This document shows, one piece after another, positions 5,541-7,290 of a stretch of 7,290 nucleotides of DNA. This stretch comes from Anaeroplasmataceae bacterium (lineage in GTDB: Bacteria > Bacillota_I > Bacilli_A > Acholeplasmatales > JAEDCM01): the NCBI GenBank assembly GCA_016294165.1, contig JAEDCM010000046.1, positions 1 to 7,290 of the forward strand. The letters run 5' to 3'. The notes beneath the pieces were generated by a model that had not been told where the DNA came from, did no database searches, and saw only the letters and a program-made list of their open reading frames with translations. A program made the translations under genes and the position numbers. Each line of letters opens with the position of its first letter. The stretch's first letter is position 1.

Positions 5541-5567
5541 AAGGAGTTTTTACTCCTTTTTATTTTT
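5539..5567 (+). terminator. Rho-independent terminator overlapping the hom stop codon
   Basis: The 9 bp stem AAAAGGAGT (5539-5547) / ACTCCTTTT (5552-5560) with a TTTT loop is followed by a T-rich tail to 5567. Its first two bases are the last two of the TAA stop. Confidence 0.88.
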
Positions 5568-5596
5568 ATAAAAATGTAGGAGATTTGTTTGTGTTA

Positions 5597-5605
5597 TGGT
5601 AGAAT
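5597..5605 (+). promoter_or_regulatory. Possible extended -10 promoter of the DUF1576-like operon
   Basis: TGGTAGAAT at 5597-5605 fits an extended -10 (TGN plus TAGAAT). No acceptable -35 lies 16-18 bp upstream. The start would fall around 5612, giving a very short leader that begins at the ribosome binding site GAGGTGAT (5612-5619). Confidence 0.35.
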
Positions 5606-5624
5606 TATTATGAGGTGATAGATA

Positions 5625-6872
5625 ATGCTTAAGCTTCTTCGTTTTTTGAAAAAACGACTATTCCTTCCGTTAATTGCAATTGGATTTTTGATTATGGCAT
5701 TTATTGTTGATAGTCCAAAAAATATATTTACTGGATATCTAAAAATCATTCAAAGTCCGAGCATTTTGATTACTGATTATATTTACGTTGGAGGATTAGG
5801 TGCAACACTATTTAATGTTTCTACAATTTTAACTTTAAACATTGTAATGGTGTATTTTTTAAAATTGAGGGTTAGTGGTCCGATTTTTGCTGGATTAATG
5901 ACAATTGCTGGATTCTCTTTTTTTGGTAAAAACATTTTAAATACATTGCCTATATATTTAGGAATATATTTATATTCATTAAAAAATCATACAAAATTTA
6001 AAAATTCCATTATTGTTGTATTATTTTCAACAGGAATATCTCCAATTGTGAGTTATCTTATCTTTGGAATCAATTTAGAATTATATCTTTCCATTCCTCT
6101 AGGAATAGTTGTAGGTTGTGTAATCGGATTTATTTTACCTTCTATTGCTTCTAATACAATCAAGATTCATGGAGGATATAATCTATTTAATGTTGGTTTT
6201 GCATTAGGGATCATTTCTTTAGTCGCAACATCGATCATTAAAGCGTTTGATGTTCCAGTCGAGCTAGAATATCTTGTTAGTAAAAATGAACACTATACTT
6301 TATTATTTATGCTATTAGGAATTTCGACATTATTTATTTGCGCTGCAGTTATTGATGATATTAAGGAAATAAAAAAATATCCCAATATTTTAAAGAGAAC
6401 TGGACGTTTAATCACGGACTTTATTCGTGATAATGGAATAGATGCAACTTTATTTAATTGTGGCATTGTTGGATTGATTTGTTTTATTGTAATTGCAGTC
6501 ACTGGAATTGAAATGAATGGGCCAGTAATTGGAGTGTGCTTTACAGTGATTGGATTTGCGGCGTATGGTATCCATGCTAGAAACGCCATACCAGTTATGA
6601 TTGGTGCAGTTGTTACTTGCTTATTAATGGGCTTGGATTTTTCTAATCCATCTGTGGCGATGTGTGTAATCCTAGTAACTGGCTTAGCACCAATATCAGG
6701 AAATTATGGATGTATAGTTGGATTTGTGATTGGAATGATTCATGTTTCCTTAGCAACAAACCCATATGTTTGTCTACTACAAGGTGGTTTTGATTTATAT
6801 AATAATGGCTTTGTGGCGGGATTTGTCGCTGCTTTAGCAATACCAGTTTTAGAAATGTTTAAGGAGGAATAA
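5625..6872 (+). CDS. DUF1576-like polytopic membrane protein with internal duplication
   Basis: A 415-residue, strongly hydrophobic protein with many membrane-spanning segments starting at about residues 11-29. I recognise it as the DUF1576 family of clostridial, fusobacterial and related anaerobes, which has no known function. The protein is two related halves: residues 46-118 (ILITDYIYVGGLGATLFN, then SGPIFAGLMTIAGFSFFGKN) match 259-335 (RLITDFIRDNGIDATLFN, then NGPVIGVCFTVIGFAAYGIH); FSTGISPI (134-141) matches LVTGLAPI (350-357); and HGGYNLFNVGFALG (182-195) matches QGGFDLYNNGFVAG (386-399). This pseudo-symmetry is typical of transporters and channels, and the GG(Y/F)(N/D)LxNxGF motif in both halves may line a pathway; that is inference. 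The ATG has a canonical GAGGTGAT site five bases ahead. It is followed one base later by the 6874 gene, with which it forms an operon. Confidence 0.88.
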   Translation: MLKLLRFLKKRLFLPLIAIGFLIMAFIVDSPKNIFTGYLKIIQSPSILITDYIYVGGLGATLFNVSTILTLNIVMVYFLKLRVSGPIFAGLMTIAGFSFFGKNILNTLPIYLGIYLYSLKNHTKFKNSIIVVLFSTGISPIVSYLIFGINLELYLSIPLGIVVGCVIGFILPSIASNTIKIHGGYNLFNVGFALGIISLVATSIIKAFDVPVELEYLVSKNEHYTLLFMLLGISTLFICAAVIDDIKEIKKYPNILKRTGRLITDFIRDNGIDATLFNCGIVGLICFIVIAVTGIEMNGPVIGVCFTVIGFAAYGIHARNAIPVMIGAVVTCLLMGLDFSNPSVAMCVILVTGLAPISGNYGCIVGFVIGMIHVSLATNPYVCLLQGGFDLYNNGFVAGFVAALAIPVLEMFKEE

Positions 6873-6873
6873 T

Positions 6874-7215
6874 ATGAATATACATGAACAAAAAAAGACA
6901 TGTAAAATCATTGATGAATTTGCTTTATATTTGATGCGAAAAGGCCAAAAAAAGGTTAATGTGGATATTAATCTTGATAATGAAAATGAAACAATAATTA
7001 AGGTTAAGACAACTAATCTACAACCTGAAGTAATTGATAAATTAATGACCTATATTAATCAAGAACGTGAACTTGAAATTGAAGAATATGGTTGGGAGCT
7101 AATGGGAGAAAGTGATGTTTCTAATGAATTGGAATTAGTAGGATTATTAATTGACCGTTTAGATATTGAATTCGAAGGAGAAAATTGTATTTTAATTTTA
7201 AGAAGAAAGCATTAA
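6874..7215 (+). CDS. Small soluble protein coupled to the DUF1576-like gene; function unknown
   Basis: 113 residues, acidic overall, no membrane segment or signal peptide. The start at ATG 6874 lies one base after the DUF1576-like stop, and its AAGGAGGA site (6861-6868) sits inside the end of that gene, so the two are surely co-transcribed and probably made together. Visible pattern: a helix IIDEFALYLMRKG (12-24), alternating strands VNVDINLDN and TIIKVKTTN (28-47), a helical LQPEVIDKLMTYINQERELE (48-67), then LVGLLIDRLDIEFEGENCIL (88-107) and a basic end RRKH. The helix-strand-strand start and the final GLLIDRLD...EG..I.L strand faintly resemble the GHKL ATPase fold of anti-sigma factors, but no ATP-binding DxGxG motif is present. 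I do not recognise the family. Confidence 0.82.
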   Translation: MNIHEQKKTCKIIDEFALYLMRKGQKKVNVDINLDNENETIIKVKTTNLQPEVIDKLMTYINQERELEIEEYGWELMGESDVSNELELVGLLIDRLDIEFEGENCILILRRKH

Positions 7216-7236
7216 AAAAAGCCTGCAAAGTTTTTT
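7214..7236 (+). terminator. Weak or half terminator after the 6874 gene
   Basis: The stop codon is followed by AAAAAAAGCCTGCAAAG and then TTTTTT. Only the A-run and T-run can pair (about six A-T pairs around a 10-base loop), which is weak. The block GCCTGCAAAG looks like the left arm of a stronger hairpin whose right arm, CTTTGCAGGC, is not in the window. Confidence 0.35.
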
Positions 7237-7288
7237 AAAATAGACCCTATAAAGTAGACACATAAAAAAAACATGTGATTCTATTTTA
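7236..7288. repeat. Inverted repeats at the right edge, possibly the end of a mobile element
   Basis: TAAAATAGA (7236-7244) is the exact reverse complement of TCTATTTTA (7280-7288), and inside it CACAT (7259-7263) pairs with ATGTG (7273-7277) around an A-rich loop. TAGAC is also repeated directly at 7241-7245 and 7255-7259. The TAGACCCTATAAAGTAGACA block resembles, from memory, terminal sequences of IS3-type insertion sequences in gut Firmicutes, but no transposase is visible here. Confidence 0.4.
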
Positions 7289-7290
7289 TA

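Noticed and set aside
6293..6840. Two minus-strand open frames inside the DUF1576-like gene.
   Set aside because: They are antisense shadows of a clearly coding plus-strand frame, with no start signals or recognisable domains.
1..7290. CRISPR array, toxin-antitoxin pair or defence system.
   Set aside because: No regularly spaced repeats of suitable length and no nuclease, toxin or antitoxin signatures were found on either strand.

Overview
The window is strongly AT-rich, reads in the standard genetic code (tryptophan is TGG) and has Gram-positive style signals: AAGGAGG or GAGGTGAT ribosome binding sites, TTGNNN/TATAAT-type promoters with 17 bp spacers, and short U-tailed terminators. Together with a superoxide reductase, a DUF1576-type membrane protein and a eukaryote-like NADP isocitrate dehydrogenase, this suggests a low-GC anaerobic Bacillota, perhaps an Erysipelotrichia-like gut organism. 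The class is a guess; the phylum is firmer.

Layout. The left edge (1-39) is the 5' half of a tRNA-Arg(CCT) on the minus strand, with its own promoter at 64-92. Positions 93-706 form a gene-poor stretch with a 12 bp tandem repeat, small hairpins and the relic of a small membrane protein (342-521), ending in a good promoter. All intact protein genes lie on the plus strand. 707-2203 encodes a three-helix membrane protein with a long charged linker and a C-terminal domain seen in other Firmicutes proteins of unknown function; it ends in a clear terminator. A palindrome plus a strong promoter precede icd (2325-3539), which is followed one base later by a low-molecular-weight protein tyrosine phosphatase (3541-3999). 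A superoxide reductase (4050-4394) has its own promoter, whose -35 overlaps the phosphatase stop codon. A homoserine dehydrogenase (4458-5540) follows with another promoter and a terminator that overlaps its stop codon. The last unit is a 415-residue DUF1576-like membrane protein (5625-6872) and a tightly coupled 113-residue protein (6874-7215). The right edge (7214-7290) looks like half of a terminator followed by inverted repeats that could be the end of a mobile element.

How the genes fit. icd makes 2-oxoglutarate and NADPH, and homoserine dehydrogenase consumes NAD(P)H in Thr/Met synthesis; both fit an anaerobe that makes its own amino acids. The superoxide reductase detoxifies superoxide without releasing O2. 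There is no sign of a single dedicated pathway: these are short, mostly independently transcribed units. The least described parts are the DUF1576-like protein with its small partner, the 707-2203 membrane protein, the superoxide reductase whose N-terminal iron domain has lost its cysteines, and the homoserine dehydrogenase that ends where an ACT domain would begin. I did not find a convincing new defence or mobile system.
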